The position numbers and the translations under genes were made by a program. The notes under the pieces are model-generated. The model saw only the letters and a program-made list of their open reading frames with translations, made no database searches and was not told the origin of the DNA. Shown here one piece after another: positions 18,696 to 28,520 of a DNA stretch of 64,000 nt (positions within the stretch are counted from its first letter, which is position 1; each line of letters opens with the position of its first letter). This stretch comes from Noviherbaspirillum soli. Lineage in GTDB: Bacteria > Pseudomonadota > Gammaproteobacteria > Burkholderiales > Burkholderiaceae_D. The stretch lies in NCBI RefSeq assembly GCF_015352955.1, contig NZ_JACYOX010000004.1:62001-126000 (forward strand), written 5' to 3'.

Positions 18696-20212
18696 ACAGA
18701 AAACAGTTAATGGCAATTATTGCCATCATTATCGTCGGCGCATTATTTGGTGCCTTTGTGCTCTTTACAGGTAATAGCAAGCTTGTTGAAGAGGAGGCAG
18801 GTGCGCGTTCTGAAAGCAGCCATGAAGATGAGAAAGGCAATGCAGCCACGGAACATAAACAAGAAGCTGCAAAAAAAGGATTGCATGGCGGCCAGTTGTA
18901 CAGCAAGGGCAATTTTGATCTCGAAATCACCCTAGTCGAAGATGCTGGCGAAGCACGATTCGTCGTTTATCTAAGCAGGCAAGGCAAGCCTCTACCGCCG
19001 ACCTCCGCCAAAATATCTGGCACGCTCAGTCGTCCTGATGGAGAGTCGCAGGAGATCGCTTTTGCGCCAGAAGAGGGGGCACTCAAGAGCACCACCGTCA
19101 TTGCAGAACCATACGTTTTCGATGCAAAGATCACTGCGCAAGCAGGCGGTGAGTCATTCGTTTTCTCATTTTCAAAAGAAGAAGGAAAAGTTGAACTGAC
19201 AGATGCGCAAATTAACGCAAGTGGCGTGACTTTGCAGGAGGCTGGTTCTGCGCGCATTCAAAGCGTGCTCCAACTTCCAGGAGAAATCGGTTTTAACGAA
19301 GACAGTACCGCGCATGTGGTGTCACGTGTTGGCGGTGTCGTGGAATCTGTTTCCGCGAGCCTTGGACAGATCGTCAAAAAAGGGACAGTGTTAGCTGTCA
19401 TTTCAAGTACATCCTTGTCCGAACAGCGGAGTGAACTGCTCGCCGCACAGAAACGGCTTGAATTCGCCCGAACCACCTATGCCCGTGAAAAAAAGCTCTG
19501 GGAAGAGAAAATTTCCGCGCAGCAGGACTATCTTGAAGCTCAGCAGCAACTGCGTGAAGCCGAAATCGCTGCACAAAATGCCCGGCAAAAGCTTGCCGCG
19601 TTGGGGGCCACTACCACTGGAGCGGGTTCCTTGAGCCGATTCGAGGTGCGCGCACCATTCGACGGCGCAATCGTTGAAAAGCACGTCACTCTTGGTGAAA
19701 CTGTAAAAGAGGACACCAACATATTCGTGCTCTCCGACCTATCAACGGTGTGGGCAAACGTCATAGTGCCTGCCAAAGATATCGAGAAAGTTCGCGTCGG
19801 CCTAACGGCTGTAGTTACAGCGGCGTCGTCCGAGTCCAAAGCGACCGGAAAAGTATCGTATGTCGGTTCCTTGATCGGCGAGCAAACACGTTCGGCAAAT
19901 GCCCGAGTTGTGATTCAGAACCCGCAAATGGCATGGCGTCCTGGTTTGTACGTAAACGTGGAACTGGTAGCTGAGCAAAGCAACGTTCCGGTCGCCGTTT
20001 CAGCAGAGGCTGTTCAATCGATCAACGACAAGCCTGTCGTGTTTATGCGCGTTCCGGGTGGATTCGTGGCCCAACCGGTGACCATTGGCCGTAGTGATGG
20101 CAAGCAGGTTGAAATTGTCAAGGGACTAAAACCTGGTGTTCCTTATGCTGCAGCCGGTAGTTTTGTCATTAAAGCAGAACTCGGCAAGGGCAGCGCCGAG
20201 CACGCACACTGA
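18692..20212 (+). CDS. czcB: Membrane fusion protein CzcB
   Basis: Seen: 506 residues with an N-terminal membrane anchor (about 5-25) and a charged, His/Glu-containing linker. A CzcB-specific N-terminal domain opens with LHGGQLYSKGN, then come the barrel, lipoyl and alpha-hairpin regions (about 190-330). The C-terminal end reads GSAEHAH. Start overlaps czcC by 4 bases; czcA follows after 18 bases with GGAGAAG upstream of its start. Role: periplasmic adaptor of the CzcCBA complex. Confidence 0.92.
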   Translation: MNRKQLMAIIAIIIVGALFGAFVLFTGNSKLVEEEAGARSESSHEDEKGNAATEHKQEAAKKGLHGGQLYSKGNFDLEITLVEDAGEARFVVYLSRQGKPLPPTSAKISGTLSRPDGESQEIAFAPEEGALKSTTVIAEPYVFDAKITAQAGGESFVFSFSKEEGKVELTDAQINASGVTLQEAGSARIQSVLQLPGEIGFNEDSTAHVVSRVGGVVESVSASLGQIVKKGTVLAVISSTSLSEQRSELLAAQKRLEFARTTYAREKKLWEEKISAQQDYLEAQQQLREAEIAAQNARQKLAALGATTTGAGSLSRFEVRAPFDGAIVEKHVTLGETVKEDTNIFVLSDLSTVWANVIVPAKDIEKVRVGLTAVVTAASSESKATGKVSYVGSLIGEQTRSANARVVIQNPQMAWRPGLYVNVELVAEQSNVPVAVSAEAVQSINDKPVVFMRVPGGFVAQPVTIGRSDGKQVEIVKGLKPGVPYAAAGSFVIKAELGKGSAEHAH

Positions 20213-20230
20213 TGCGGAGAAGATAAAATC

Positions 20231-23200
20231 ATGTTTGAACGCATCATACGTTTTGCTATTGAACACCGCTGGCTGGTACTCCTGGCCGTGCTCGGGATGG
20301 CCGGCTACGGTGTCTATAGCTACCAGAAGCTGCCCATTGACGCTGTGCCAGACATAACCAATGTTCAGGTACAGATTAATACATCGGCTCCAGGTTATTC
20401 GCCACTCGAAACCGAGCAGCGGGTCACCTATCCGCTTGAGACAGTCATGTCAGGCCTTCCAAATCTGGAGCAAACCCGGTCACTGTCCCGTTATGGCTTG
20501 TCGCAAATTACGGTTATTTTCAAAGACGGCACAGACACTTACTTTGCCCGCCAACTGGTCAATGAACGGCTTCAGGAGGCACGGAGCAGGCTACCGGCAG
20601 GTATCTCGCCGTCAATGGGACCCATCTCAACTGGCCTGGGTGAAATTTATCTATGGACCGTCGAGGCGAAGGACGGCGCAAAAAAACCAGACGGTTTGCC
20701 TTACACCCCAACCGACCTACGTGAGGTGCAGGACTGGATCATCAAACCTCAATTGCGCAACGTACCGGGCGTCACTGAAATCAATTCTATTGGTGGCTTC
20801 TCCAAAGAATTTCTGGTCGCTCCATCGCCACAGAAGCTGGCATCTTTTGGACTGTCTTTACAAAGCATCGTCTCTGCTTTGGACAAAAATAATGGCAATG
20901 TCGGAGCCGGTTACATCGAACGTAGAGGTGAACAATATTTGATCCGCGCTCCGGGGCAGGTGCGTTCCCTGGAAGACATCCGAAATATTGTTCTCAGCAA
21001 TTTCAAAGGTGTGCCGGTACGTATCCGGGATGTCGCTGACGTGGACATTGGTCGGGAGTTGCGAACCGGTGCGGCAACCGAGAATGGTCGGGAGGTTGTA
21101 CTCGGGACGGTTTTTATGCTGCTCGGAGAGAACAGCCGCAAGGTATCTCAAGCGGTTGACAAAAAAATGGCGGAGATTAATAGGTCATTACCTGAAGGTA
21201 TTGAAGCCATAACCGTGTATGACCGGACTGTCCTGGTTGACAAAGCGATTCATACGGTTAAAAAGAATTTGGCTGAAGGTGCGGTTCTGGTCATTGTCGT
21301 TTTGTTTCTCTTCCTCGGCAACATTCGAGCCGCTCTGATTACAGCAGCCGTGATTCCTCTTGCAATGCTATTCACGTTCACCGGAATGGTGGCAAATCAC
21401 GTCAGTGCCAACCTGCTCAGCCTTGGCGCATTGGACTTTGGAATTATTATTGATGGTGCAGTCGTCATCGTAGAAAACTGTGTCAGACGACTTGCGCATG
21501 CCCAAGCCCATCATCAGCGGCCACTAACGCTTACTGAGCGCTTTCATGAAGTGTTTGCTGCCTCGCAGGAGGCACGCCGCCCCCTTTTATTCGGCCAGTT
21601 AATCATCATGATTGTCTACCTGCCGATTTTTGCGTTGACCGGAGTGGAAGGTAAGATGTTTCACCCGATGGCATTTACTGTAGTCATCGCGCTTCTCGGT
21701 GCAATGATTTTGTCAGTCACCTTCATTCCCGCAGCCGTGGCTCTCTTTATCGGTAAAAAGGTCGCCGAAAAAGAGAACAGGATGATGCTCTTTGCGAAGC
21801 GTCATTATGACTTATTGCTGACACGTGCGATGGTCAATAAGCCGGTCGTCATGACCTTTGCAGTAGTGATGATTGCGCTTTCTGTTTTGATAGGAACACG
21901 GCTTGGTAGTGAGTTCGTTCCGAGCCTGAATGAAGGGGATATGGCGATCCAGGCACTGCGTATCCCAGGAACGAGCCTAACGCAATCGGTCTCTATGCAA
22001 CAACAGATTGAGCGCAGACTGAAGGCGAAATTTCCTGAAATCGACCGTGTTTTTGCACGAACCGGCACTGCTGAAGTGGCTTCCGATCCAATGCCCCCGA
22101 ATATTTCGGATGGCTACATCATGGTCAAGGCGGAAGATACGTGGCCCGAGCCAAAGAAAACGCGTGATGAGCTTATAAGCGCGATACAGGAAGAGGTAGC
22201 GAAGATCCCTGGCAACAACTATGAGTTCAGCCAGCCAATTCAGTTGCGCTTCAACGAACTGATTTCGGGCGTCCGTAGTGACGTTGCAGTGAAGGTGTTT
22301 GGTGATGACACTGATGTTCTAAACGACACTGCGGCAAAGATCTCGGCTGTGCTGCAAAAGGTGCCGGGTGCGACAGAAGTTAAAACTGAACAAACTACTG
22401 GTCTGCCTATGCTGACCATCAATATCGACCGGGAAAAGACGGCTCGCTATGGGTTCAACGTCAACGACGTGCAGGAAGTCATCGCAACGGCAACTGGTGG
22501 TCGGGAAGCGGGAACGCTCTTTCAGGGCGATCGTCGGTTCGACATTGTCGTGCGTCTGCCGGAAAACTTGCGTACTGATCTAGAAGCTTTGAAGCGGCTG
22601 CCGTTACCGCTGCCATCGACGTCAGACGTTACTACACGGACCAATTACATTCCTCTGGGTGAAGTCGCGAGTCTGGAACTGGCTCCTGGACCAAACCAGA
22701 TAAGTCGCGAAAATGGCAAGCGTCGTATTGTGGTTAGCGCCAATGTCCGAGGGAGAGATCTTGGCTCCTTTGTGGCAGAAGCCGAACAGCGTATTAACGA
22801 ACAGGTCAAGGTCCCGGCAGGATACTGGACGGTGTGGGGAGGGCAGTACGAGAATCTTCAGTCCGCCACCAATCGATTGAAAATCGTCGTCCCAGTTTCC
22901 TTGCTTCTGGTCTTCGTGCTGCTGTTTGCGATGTTTAATAACATTAAGGATGGCGTACTGGTCTTTACCGGCATTCCCTTTGCGCTGACGGGCGGCATTG
23001 TCGCGCTCTGGTTGCGCGGCATACCGTTGTCAATATCGGCGGCGGTGGGCTTTATTGCATTGTCGGGTGTTGCGGTGCTCAACGGCTTGGTCATGATTTC
23101 CTTTATCCGTGGTCTACGGGAACAGGGTCAGTCGGTAAATGAGGCCGTTCATGAAGGGGCACTGACACGTTTGAGGCCCGTGCTCATGACGGCACTTGTT

Positions 23201-23437
23201 GCATCGCTCGGATTTGTGCCGATGGCACTTGCAACCGGTACTGGCGCGGAAGTACAGCGGCCCCTTGCCACGGTAGTTATTGGCGGCATTCTCTCTTCCA
23301 CGTTTCTGACGCTGTTGGTTCTGCCTTTGCTTTATCAGATGGCTCACGGTCGTGATCCGGAGGATGTGGTTGAAGGAGCATCAGTGCCAAATGAAAGTAA
23401 GGAGGCCGTACCTTTTTGGAAGAAGAAGTTAGCCTGA
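20231..23437 (+). CDS. czcA: Divalent-cation RND efflux pump CzcA
   Basis: Seen: 1068 residues, full length for heavy-metal RND pumps. The fourth-helix signature LDFGIIIDGAVVIVEN matches the DFGxxxDGAxxxxEN form (HME1) known for Zn/Co/Cd export and contains the acidic residues of the proton relay. Compare CusA at 2749-5928, which carries the monovalent-cation form. Role: proton/cation antiport in the inner membrane with CzcB and CzcC. Downstream a 14-base perfect hairpin separates it from czcD. Confidence 0.95.
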   Translation: MFERIIRFAIEHRWLVLLAVLGMAGYGVYSYQKLPIDAVPDITNVQVQINTSAPGYSPLETEQRVTYPLETVMSGLPNLEQTRSLSRYGLSQITVIFKDGTDTYFARQLVNERLQEARSRLPAGISPSMGPISTGLGEIYLWTVEAKDGAKKPDGLPYTPTDLREVQDWIIKPQLRNVPGVTEINSIGGFSKEFLVAPSPQKLASFGLSLQSIVSALDKNNGNVGAGYIERRGEQYLIRAPGQVRSLEDIRNIVLSNFKGVPVRIRDVADVDIGRELRTGAATENGREVVLGTVFMLLGENSRKVSQAVDKKMAEINRSLPEGIEAITVYDRTVLVDKAIHTVKKNLAEGAVLVIVVLFLFLGNIRAALITAAVIPLAMLFTFTGMVANHVSANLLSLGALDFGIIIDGAVVIVENCVRRLAHAQAHHQRPLTLTERFHEVFAASQEARRPLLFGQLIIMIVYLPIFALTGVEGKMFHPMAFTVVIALLGAMILSVTFIPAAVALFIGKKVAEKENRMMLFAKRHYDLLLTRAMVNKPVVMTFAVVMIALSVLIGTRLGSEFVPSLNEGDMAIQALRIPGTSLTQSVSMQQQIERRLKAKFPEIDRVFARTGTAEVASDPMPPNISDGYIMVKAEDTWPEPKKTRDELISAIQEEVAKIPGNNYEFSQPIQLRFNELISGVRSDVAVKVFGDDTDVLNDTAAKISAVLQKVPGATEVKTEQTTGLPMLTINIDREKTARYGFNVNDVQEVIATATGGREAGTLFQGDRRFDIVVRLPENLRTDLEALKRLPLPLPSTSDVTTRTNYIPLGEVASLELAPGPNQISRENGKRRIVVSANVRGRDLGSFVAEAEQRINEQVKVPAGYWTVWGGQYENLQSATNRLKIVVPVSLLLVFVLLFAMFNNIKDGVLVFTGIPFALTGGIVALWLRGIPLSISAAVGFIALSGVAVLNGLVMISFIRGLREQGQSVNEAVHEGALTRLRPVLMTALVASLGFVPMALATGTGAEVQRPLATVVIGGILSSTFLTLLVLPLLYQMAHGRDPEDVVEGASVPNESKEAVPFWKKKLA

Positions 23438-23451
23438 AATAAACGGCATGA

Positions 23452-23487
23452 GCAGTCGTAGGCCGTGCTGGCGCGGCCTACGACTGC
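23452..23487. repeat. Strong palindromic hairpin between czcA and czcD
   Basis: GCAGTCGTAGGCCG at 23452-23465 is perfectly complementary to 23474-23487 across an 8-base loop. No T-run follows, so it is not a classic terminator. It could stabilise the czcCBA message, dampen read-through into czcD, or be a REP-like element. Confidence 0.6.
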
Positions 23488-23573
23488 CAGACCATATTGG
23501 ATTATTCCTCTCAAAGCGACTTACTGTCCTTGCTGTGCGAAGAGGTCTAGACGTTATCGATAAGGAGAAACTG

Positions 23574-24527
23574 ATGGGCGCAGGACATTCACATTCACAT
23601 GGGGTATCAGCAGGGCAGAACGAGCGGCCACTTTGGATAGCGTTGTTTATGACGACGGCTTTTCTGATCGCTGAACTTGTTGGCGGCATATTGACTAACA
23701 GCCTTGCGCTCATCTCGGATGCCGCTCACATGTTTACCGATACTGCTGCACTGGCAATTTCGTTGACAGCGATCCGCATTGGCCGTAGAGATGCAGATAG
23801 CCAGCGTACTTTCGGCTATTACCGCTTCGAGATTCTGGCAGCAGCGTTCAACGCAGTCCTTCTTTTCCTGGTTGCGCTGTACATCTTGTTTGAGGCCTAT
23901 CAGCGGCTCAAAAATCCGCCGGAAATTCAGTCTGGCGTCATGTTGATCATTGCGGCGCTCGGCCTTGTCATTAACTTGATCAGCATGCGCCTGCTTAGCG
24001 CAGGCAAAGACTCCAGCCTCAATGTTAAAGGCGCTTACCTTGAAGTCTGGAGCGATATGCTGGGATCTGTCGGCGTCATCCTTGGTGCATTAATCATTCG
24101 CTATACCGGGTGGGCATGGGTTGATTCTGCTGTGGCAGTCGGCATTGGACTGTGGGTTTTACCCCGCACTTGGACCCTGTTAAAGGCCAGCATGCACGTG
24201 CTCTTGGAAGGTGTCCCAGAGGACGTTGACGTTGCTGAAGTGAAGGCCGCTATCCTGGCACTGCCTGGCGTGGCCAGCATCCACGACCTTCATGTCTGGT
24301 CGATTACAAGCGGAAAGTCCAGCCTGACTGTTCACGTAGTCCGCAGTGGACCTGCCCCGGACTGGCCGACGCTTTTGGCATCCATTCGCAAAATGCTCGC
24401 TGACGAATTCAAGATGCACCACACGACAGTTCAATTAGAAGAAACTCCCTGTGAACAAGATAGCAGTACCCATGCTTTCGGCCCGGCATTAGACACACAT
24501 GGTGAGCACTCTCACCATTCTCACTAA
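23574..24527 (+). CDS. czcD: Cation diffusion facilitator CzcD
   Basis: Seen: 317 residues from the ATG at 23574, with AAGGAG upstream. The His-rich start MGAGHSHSHG is typical of CzcD/ZitB, followed by six membrane spans. The metal-site motif ISDAAHMFTDTAAL (HxxxD) is present in TM2, and a C-terminal cytoplasmic domain of the ferredoxin-like CDF type follows. It ends with another His cluster (HGEHSHHSH). Role: Zn/Co/Cd export from cytoplasm to periplasm by proton antiport, feeding CzcCBA. Last gene of the czc unit. Confidence 0.92.
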   Translation: MGAGHSHSHGVSAGQNERPLWIALFMTTAFLIAELVGGILTNSLALISDAAHMFTDTAALAISLTAIRIGRRDADSQRTFGYYRFEILAAAFNAVLLFLVALYILFEAYQRLKNPPEIQSGVMLIIAALGLVINLISMRLLSAGKDSSLNVKGAYLEVWSDMLGSVGVILGALIIRYTGWAWVDSAVAVGIGLWVLPRTWTLLKASMHVLLEGVPEDVDVAEVKAAILALPGVASIHDLHVWSITSGKSSLTVHVVRSGPAPDWPTLLASIRKMLADEFKMHHTTVQLEETPCEQDSSTHAFGPALDTHGEHSHHSH

Positions 24528-24711
24528 ATCATGAGCCAATGTTTAACAGTGGTGGAGGGCAGATGGGGCGCATTCCGCCTCCATTGGCTGTGTATCCGCT
24601 CGGTTTTGACTATTTGCAAAGAAATGGGGTGACAGGCTACATCGACCTGCTGCCGCATTAGTAGTGCAATCGATGAAGTTGCAATTTTATTAATCCTAAC
24701 CTAAAGGAATA

Positions 24712-25065
24712 ATGATGGCTACGACTGAAAAACAAGTAGATCTACAAGCATGTATTGAAGCATGCGAGGAAGCTTTGCACGCGTGCCAGGAATGTGCGGC
24801 GGCGGACATACGGGAAGGCGGTGATGCACAGTGTGCACTCATTAACTTGGATTGCGCCGATATGTGTGAAGCCACGCTAAAAGCGCTCGCACGCGGCTCA
24901 CAGCATCACGGCGACTTCTGTGCGGTGTGTGCTCATCTTTGTCGCATTTGTGCCCAAGCTTGCGCAGCACATGCTGATAAGCATGCTCACTGCAAAAGGT
25001 GCCAAGAAGCGTGCGAAGCGTGCGCAGCGGCTTGTGATGAACACGCAAGCGAGCGGGATGTATGA
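24712..25065 (+). CDS. Cys-rich four-helix copper-binding protein (Csp-like), copy 2
   Basis: Seen: 117 residues with about 18 cysteines in ACxxAC-type spacing (CIEACEEALHACQECAAAD; LCRICAQACAAHADKHAHC; CQEACEACAAAC). No signal peptide. Start at 24712 or the adjacent ATG at 24715, with AAAGGA upstream. Family knowledge: DUF326/Csp-like proteins store Cu(I) in a four-helix bundle. It resembles the protein at 1265-1597 in spacing but not closely in sequence. It sits after the Zn/Co operon, about 185 bases downstream of czcD, and ends near the terminator at 25128-25169. Metal specificity is inferred. Confidence 0.85.
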   Translation: MMATTEKQVDLQACIEACEEALHACQECAAADIREGGDAQCALINLDCADMCEATLKALARGSQHHGDFCAVCAHLCRICAQACAAHADKHAHCKRCQEACEACAAACDEHASERDV

Positions 25066-25127
25066 GGCGACACCCGTGGTCTTTCGTTCAACAAATCTTA
25101 ATATAACGAAAGCATAGAGTTCAGTTA

Positions 25128-25169
25128 GCAAAAAGTGGTGGCAGCAGAAATCTTGCCATCACTTTTTGC
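25128..25169 (+). terminator. Terminator hairpin
   Basis: GCAAAAAGTGGTGGCA (25128-25143) pairs with TGCCATCACTTTTTGC (25154-25169) with a single G-T pair. It closes the Csp-like transcript. The symmetrical A/T runs suggest bidirectional use. Confidence 0.75.
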
Positions 25170-25205
25170 CTGACTATCCGGCATAGTTGTCGTCAGGAGA
25201 CTCTA

Positions 25206-25298
25206 ATGAGATCATCGCTTATAGCCATTTCATCACTGTTTTTCTCACTGTCTGCGTGTCAAGAGAAAAACAAGCCGCTCGTGCTGGACGGGAAGTAG
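25206..25298 (+). CDS. 30-residue lipoprotein
   Basis: Seen: ATG with AGGAG seven bases upstream. It encodes a lipoprotein signal with lipobox LSAC (Cys at residue 18), then QEKNKPLVLDGK and a stop. The mature part would be only 13 residues. Either a genuine small outer- or inner-membrane lipoprotein, of the entericidin kind in size only, or the 5' stump of a longer truncated lipoprotein gene. The ribosome site and lipobox make random occurrence unlikely. It ends 68 bases before the converging cadA stop. Confidence 0.55.
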   Translation: MRSSLIAISSLFFSLSACQEKNKPLVLDGK

Positions 25299-25365
25299 AA
25301 AGGCGAATTTTCGTTAAGTGCCTTTTCAGAAATGACGGTGCAGTGCAGGAATTGGCTTAGCCTTT

Positions 25366-27858
25366 CTATGTTTTAACTGGGATGCCGGATGCCCCACGTG
25401 GTAATTTATTAACAATCGGGACAGATACATTTCCTCGAAGAAGACGCAGCCCGTTAAACACGACAATAAGGCTCGCACCCATATCAGCAAATACGGCCAT
25501 CCAGAGGGTGGCTGCGCCCAGAAGCGCGAGCGCAAGAAACACTGCTTTGATGCTCAGAGCAATGACGATATTTTGTCGAAGAATCCGGGCAGCCTTGGCG
25601 CTTAACTGGATGAAGTGTGGGATTTTTCCTAAATCGTCATCCATCAGCGCTACGTCTGCTGTTTCCAGAGCAGTGTCGGTACCCGCCGCTCCCATTGCAA
25701 AACCGATGCTCGCCTTCGCAAGTGCCGGAGCATCGTTGATTCCATCACCCACCATGCCGACCGTTCCATGCTGTTCTATTGCGTCACTGACGACGGCAAG
25801 CTTGTCTTCAGGAAGCAGGTTCCCGCGTGCGTCATCAATGCCAACATTATCGGCAATTGCTCGTGCCGTAAGCGCATTGTCCCCTGTAAGCATCAAGGTG
25901 CGCACACCAAGGGCGTGCAATTGAGCGATTGCTTGTCGGCTGGTCTCTCGAACAGTATCGGCGACGGCGATGACGGCCAGCGGCGTATGTTCATTACAAA
26001 TGACGACAGCCGTTTTCCCCTCTGCCTCGAAGTTATGCAAAGCAGCCTCTGTCGCTGCATTGCAAATGCCGAGTTCCTCGACCAAGCGGTGGTTTCCCAG
26101 GTAGTACCATTGAGCGGCGATACGGCCTTTCACACCTCGCCCAGTGATGGCTTCGAAGTCGGTTACCTCAGCAAGACCGGCCGTTTCATTATTTGCTTTC
26201 CAATACGTTACTACAGCCGTAGAAACGGGATGATCTGATCGAGACGCTAGTGTTGCTGCCAAGCATAATCCCGAATCTGATTCAGCGGACAAAGGAAAAA
26301 TGTCTGTTACGGTCGGCCGGCCCATGGTGATAGTGCCAGTTTTATCCAATGCCAAGACCTTGAGCTTATGTCCCTGCTCCAGATACACACCCCCCTTGAT
26401 CAAGATCCCTGCCTTTGCTGCGGCGGCAAGACCACTGACGACAGTGACTGGTGTTGCGATCACCAAGGCACAAGGACACGCGATAACCAACAATACAAGC
26501 GCCTTGTAGATCCAGTCCATCCAAGGCAAGCCAAATGCCAGGGGAGGGACGACAGCAACAGCCAACGCCGCGAAAAAGACAATCGGCGTATAGAGGGAGG
26601 CGAACCGATCGACAAATCGTTGCGTCGGTGCCTTGCTTCCTTGGGCTTCCTCTACCGCACGAATAATGCGCGACAGGGTGGAATCGGTTTGTGCGGCCGA
26701 AACACGATAATCGAAGGAACCAGTTTCATTGATTGTGCCGGCAAATACTTTGTCGCCTACGGATTTTAAAACAGGCATGCTTTCGCCTGTAATTGGCGCT
26801 TGATTGACCGATGATTGTCCACTTACTAACTGACCGTCAAGAGGGATACGCTCTCCGGGACCGATCCTCACAGTCATTCCTACCTTTACCGCCGACGCTC
26901 GCATTTCCTGCCAGGATCCATCCGCCTGAAGGATGCTCGCGACGTCCGGTGTCAAAGCCATCAGTCCGCGAATCGCGTTGCGTGCACGGTCGAGCGACAG
27001 CGCTTCAATCATTTCAGCGATGGTGAACAAAACCATAACCATCGCGGCTTCTGGCCACTGTTGAATGAGAATCGCGCCTGTGACGGCAATTGTCATTAGT
27101 GCATTGATATTGAGACTGCGATTGCTCAACGCGACCCAGCCCTTTTTATATGTTTCGGTGCCACTGATTACGATTGCAAACAGCGCCAATGCAATCACCG
27201 GCCAGGAATTTTCGTTCCCTGTAGTCCATGCGATAACCTCGGCTATTAGCGCCGCAACGCCGCCGACCGAAACCATCCACCATTTTTTACGCGAGATAAC
27301 TGGTAAAGGCTCCTGCGTTGCAGCCTTATCTGCCGGTGAGTTATCAGTTTCAAGCACAGCCTTCATCCCAATAGATTCCAATGCCGACTGGATGGATGCT
27401 GGGTGGTCCAACGTGTGGTTGACCGTCAGTTTGCGTTGCATCAGGTTGAAATCGAGACCAGTGATACCCTTCATCGGAGACAGCTTATTCCGGATGAGCG
27501 CTTCCTCGGTTGGACAATCCATGTTTTGGATTGAAAATACCGCTTGCATCTCGCCCGCCCCTGACGCCTTGCTCTCAACGATCGCATCCATACCCAGAGA
27601 CGCCACAGCGTCGACGATCGCTTCCGGATCCGGAGAATGGTGGTGCACGGTAAGCCGACGCTGCATCAGATTGAAGTCAAGGCGATCGACACTAGGCATA
27701 CTTGCAAGCTTTTTACGAATCAGACCTTCCTCTGTTGGGCAGTCCATTTTCTCAATGCGCATGACAAGTTGCTGTGATGACGGTAAGGCATCATCAGGTT
27801 CGTTTGCTGCCGCCATTGGCGAGCAAGAACAGCATGAATCGGTTGGTCTGGAAGTCAT
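25366..27858 (-). CDS. cadA: Zn/Cd/Pb-transporting P1B-type ATPase
   Basis: Seen: 830 residues. Two N-terminal heavy-metal-associated domains each carry MDCPTEE (about residues 34-40 and 113-119), the ZntA/CadA-type form rather than the Cu-type MTCASC. Then follow membrane helices, the actuator TGES, the helix motif ACPCALVIATP, DKTGTIT with the phosphorylated Asp, [10 protein letters not shown], and a last helix with ADMGASL. The Asp-Gly pair there is typical of divalent P1B-2 pumps. Role: ATP-driven export of Zn, Cd and Pb. Divergently transcribed from a CadR/PbrR-type gene, with the operator between them. Confidence 0.93.
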   Translation of the reverse strand: MTSRPTDSCCSCSPMAAANEPDDALPSSQQLVMRIEKMDCPTEEGLIRKKLASMPSVDRLDFNLMQRRLTVHHHSPDPEAIVDAVASLGMDAIVESKASGAGEMQAVFSIQNMDCPTEEALIRNKLSPMKGITGLDFNLMQRKLTVNHTLDHPASIQSALESIGMKAVLETDNSPADKAATQEPLPVISRKKWWMVSVGGVAALIAEVIAWTTGNENSWPVIALALFAIVISGTETYKKGWVALSNRSLNINALMTIAVTGAILIQQWPEAAMVMVLFTIAEMIEALSLDRARNAIRGLMALTPDVASILQADGSWQEMRASAVKVGMTVRIGPGERIPLDGQLVSGQSSVNQAPITGESMPVLKSVGDKVFAGTINETGSFDYRVSAAQTDSTLSRIIRAVEEAQGSKAPTQRFVDRFASLYTPIVFFAALAVAVVPPLAFGLPWMDWIYKALVLLVIACPCALVIATPVTVVSGLAAAAKAGILIKGGVYLEQGHKLKVLALDKTGTITMGRPTVTDIFPLSAESDSGLCLAATLASRSDHPVSTAVVTYWKANNETAGLAEVTDFEAITGRGVKGRIAAQWYYLGNHRLVEELGICNAATEAALHNFEAEGKTAVVICNEHTPLAVIAVADTVRETSRQAIAQLHALGVRTLMLTGDNALTARAIADNVGIDDARGNLLPEDKLAVVSDAIEQHGTVGMVGDGINDAPALAKASIGFAMGAAGTDTALETADVALMDDDLGKIPHFIQLSAKAARILRQNIVIALSIKAVFLALALLGAATLWMAVFADMGASLIVVFNGLRLLRGNVSVPIVNKLPRGASGIPVKT

Positions 27859-27886
27859 AATTTTCCTTGAGAAGCGTATATTGTCT

Positions 27887-27917
27887 ATTAGAGACCCTGT
27901 AGTGGGTACAGAGTCAA
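27887..27917 (-). promoter_or_regulatory. MerR-family (CadR/PbrR-type) promoter of cadA
   Basis: On the minus strand TTGACT (27912-27917) and TCTAAT (27887-27892) are separated by 19 bases. The spacer is a dyad, ACCCTGTAGTGGGTACAGAGT on the plus strand (27894-27914). A long 19-base spacer with a central dyad is the hallmark of MerR-type activated promoters. Confidence 0.85.
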
Positions 27918-27945
27918 GAGCGTTTTTCAGTTGAAAGGAAAATTT

Positions 27946-28398
27946 ATGAAAATCAATATGAAAATTGGTGAATTAGCCACCCGCACTGGTTGTTTGGTGG
28001 AAACAGTCCGTTTTTATGAGAGAGAAGGGTTACTTCCTACTGCAGCAAGAACTTCGGCTAACTACCGGGTTTATAACGAGGTTCATGTTGAAAGACTTTT
28101 GTTCATTCGCCATTGTCGGTCGCTCGATATGGCATTGGACGAAATACGTTCTTTGCTGACGTTCCGAGATGCTCCTGAAAGCGATTGCGGCGAGGTTAAT
28201 CAAGTGTTAGATAAACACATCACTCATGTAGCCCAACGGATTGGTGACTTAAAAGCGCTTCAGAAGCAATTGAAAGAATTACGCAGCCTTTGCAACACGA
28301 CTCAGGCAAGTAAGGACTGCAAAATTCTTAAAAAGTTAACAGACATGGACGAAGTAAGTCCGAGAAATCTTGGTACACACAGCGGTGGTTGCCATTAG
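27946..28398 (+). CDS. cadR: Cd/Pb-responsive MerR-family regulator (CadR/PbrR-like)
   Basis: Seen: 150 residues from the ATG at 27946, with GAAAGGA upstream; the frame is open five codons earlier. N-terminal winged helix KIGELATRTGCLVETVRFYE. Metal-site cysteines are DC near 76, LCNTTQASKDC (C-x8-C), and a C-terminal THSGGCH. Family knowledge: Cys around 77, 112 and 119 plus a His/Cys-rich tail mark the CadR/PbrR branch. Role: senses Cd/Pb (possibly Zn) and activates the divergent ATPase. The promoter lies between the two genes. Confidence 0.9.
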   Translation: MKINMKIGELATRTGCLVETVRFYEREGLLPTAARTSANYRVYNEVHVERLLFIRHCRSLDMALDEIRSLLTFRDAPESDCGEVNQVLDKHITHVAQRIGDLKALQKQLKELRSLCNTTQASKDCKILKKLTDMDEVSPRNLGTHSGGCH

Positions 28399-28520
28399 CC
28401 ATAGTGACACGGCCACATTGCTATAAAGATTTTGTTACTAGTGGCAATGCATCGGTTGCAGATTAGAATTGGTGTTGTTCGAGCCTCATGCAGTTAACAA
28501 AATGAAACCCTTGATTCTTC

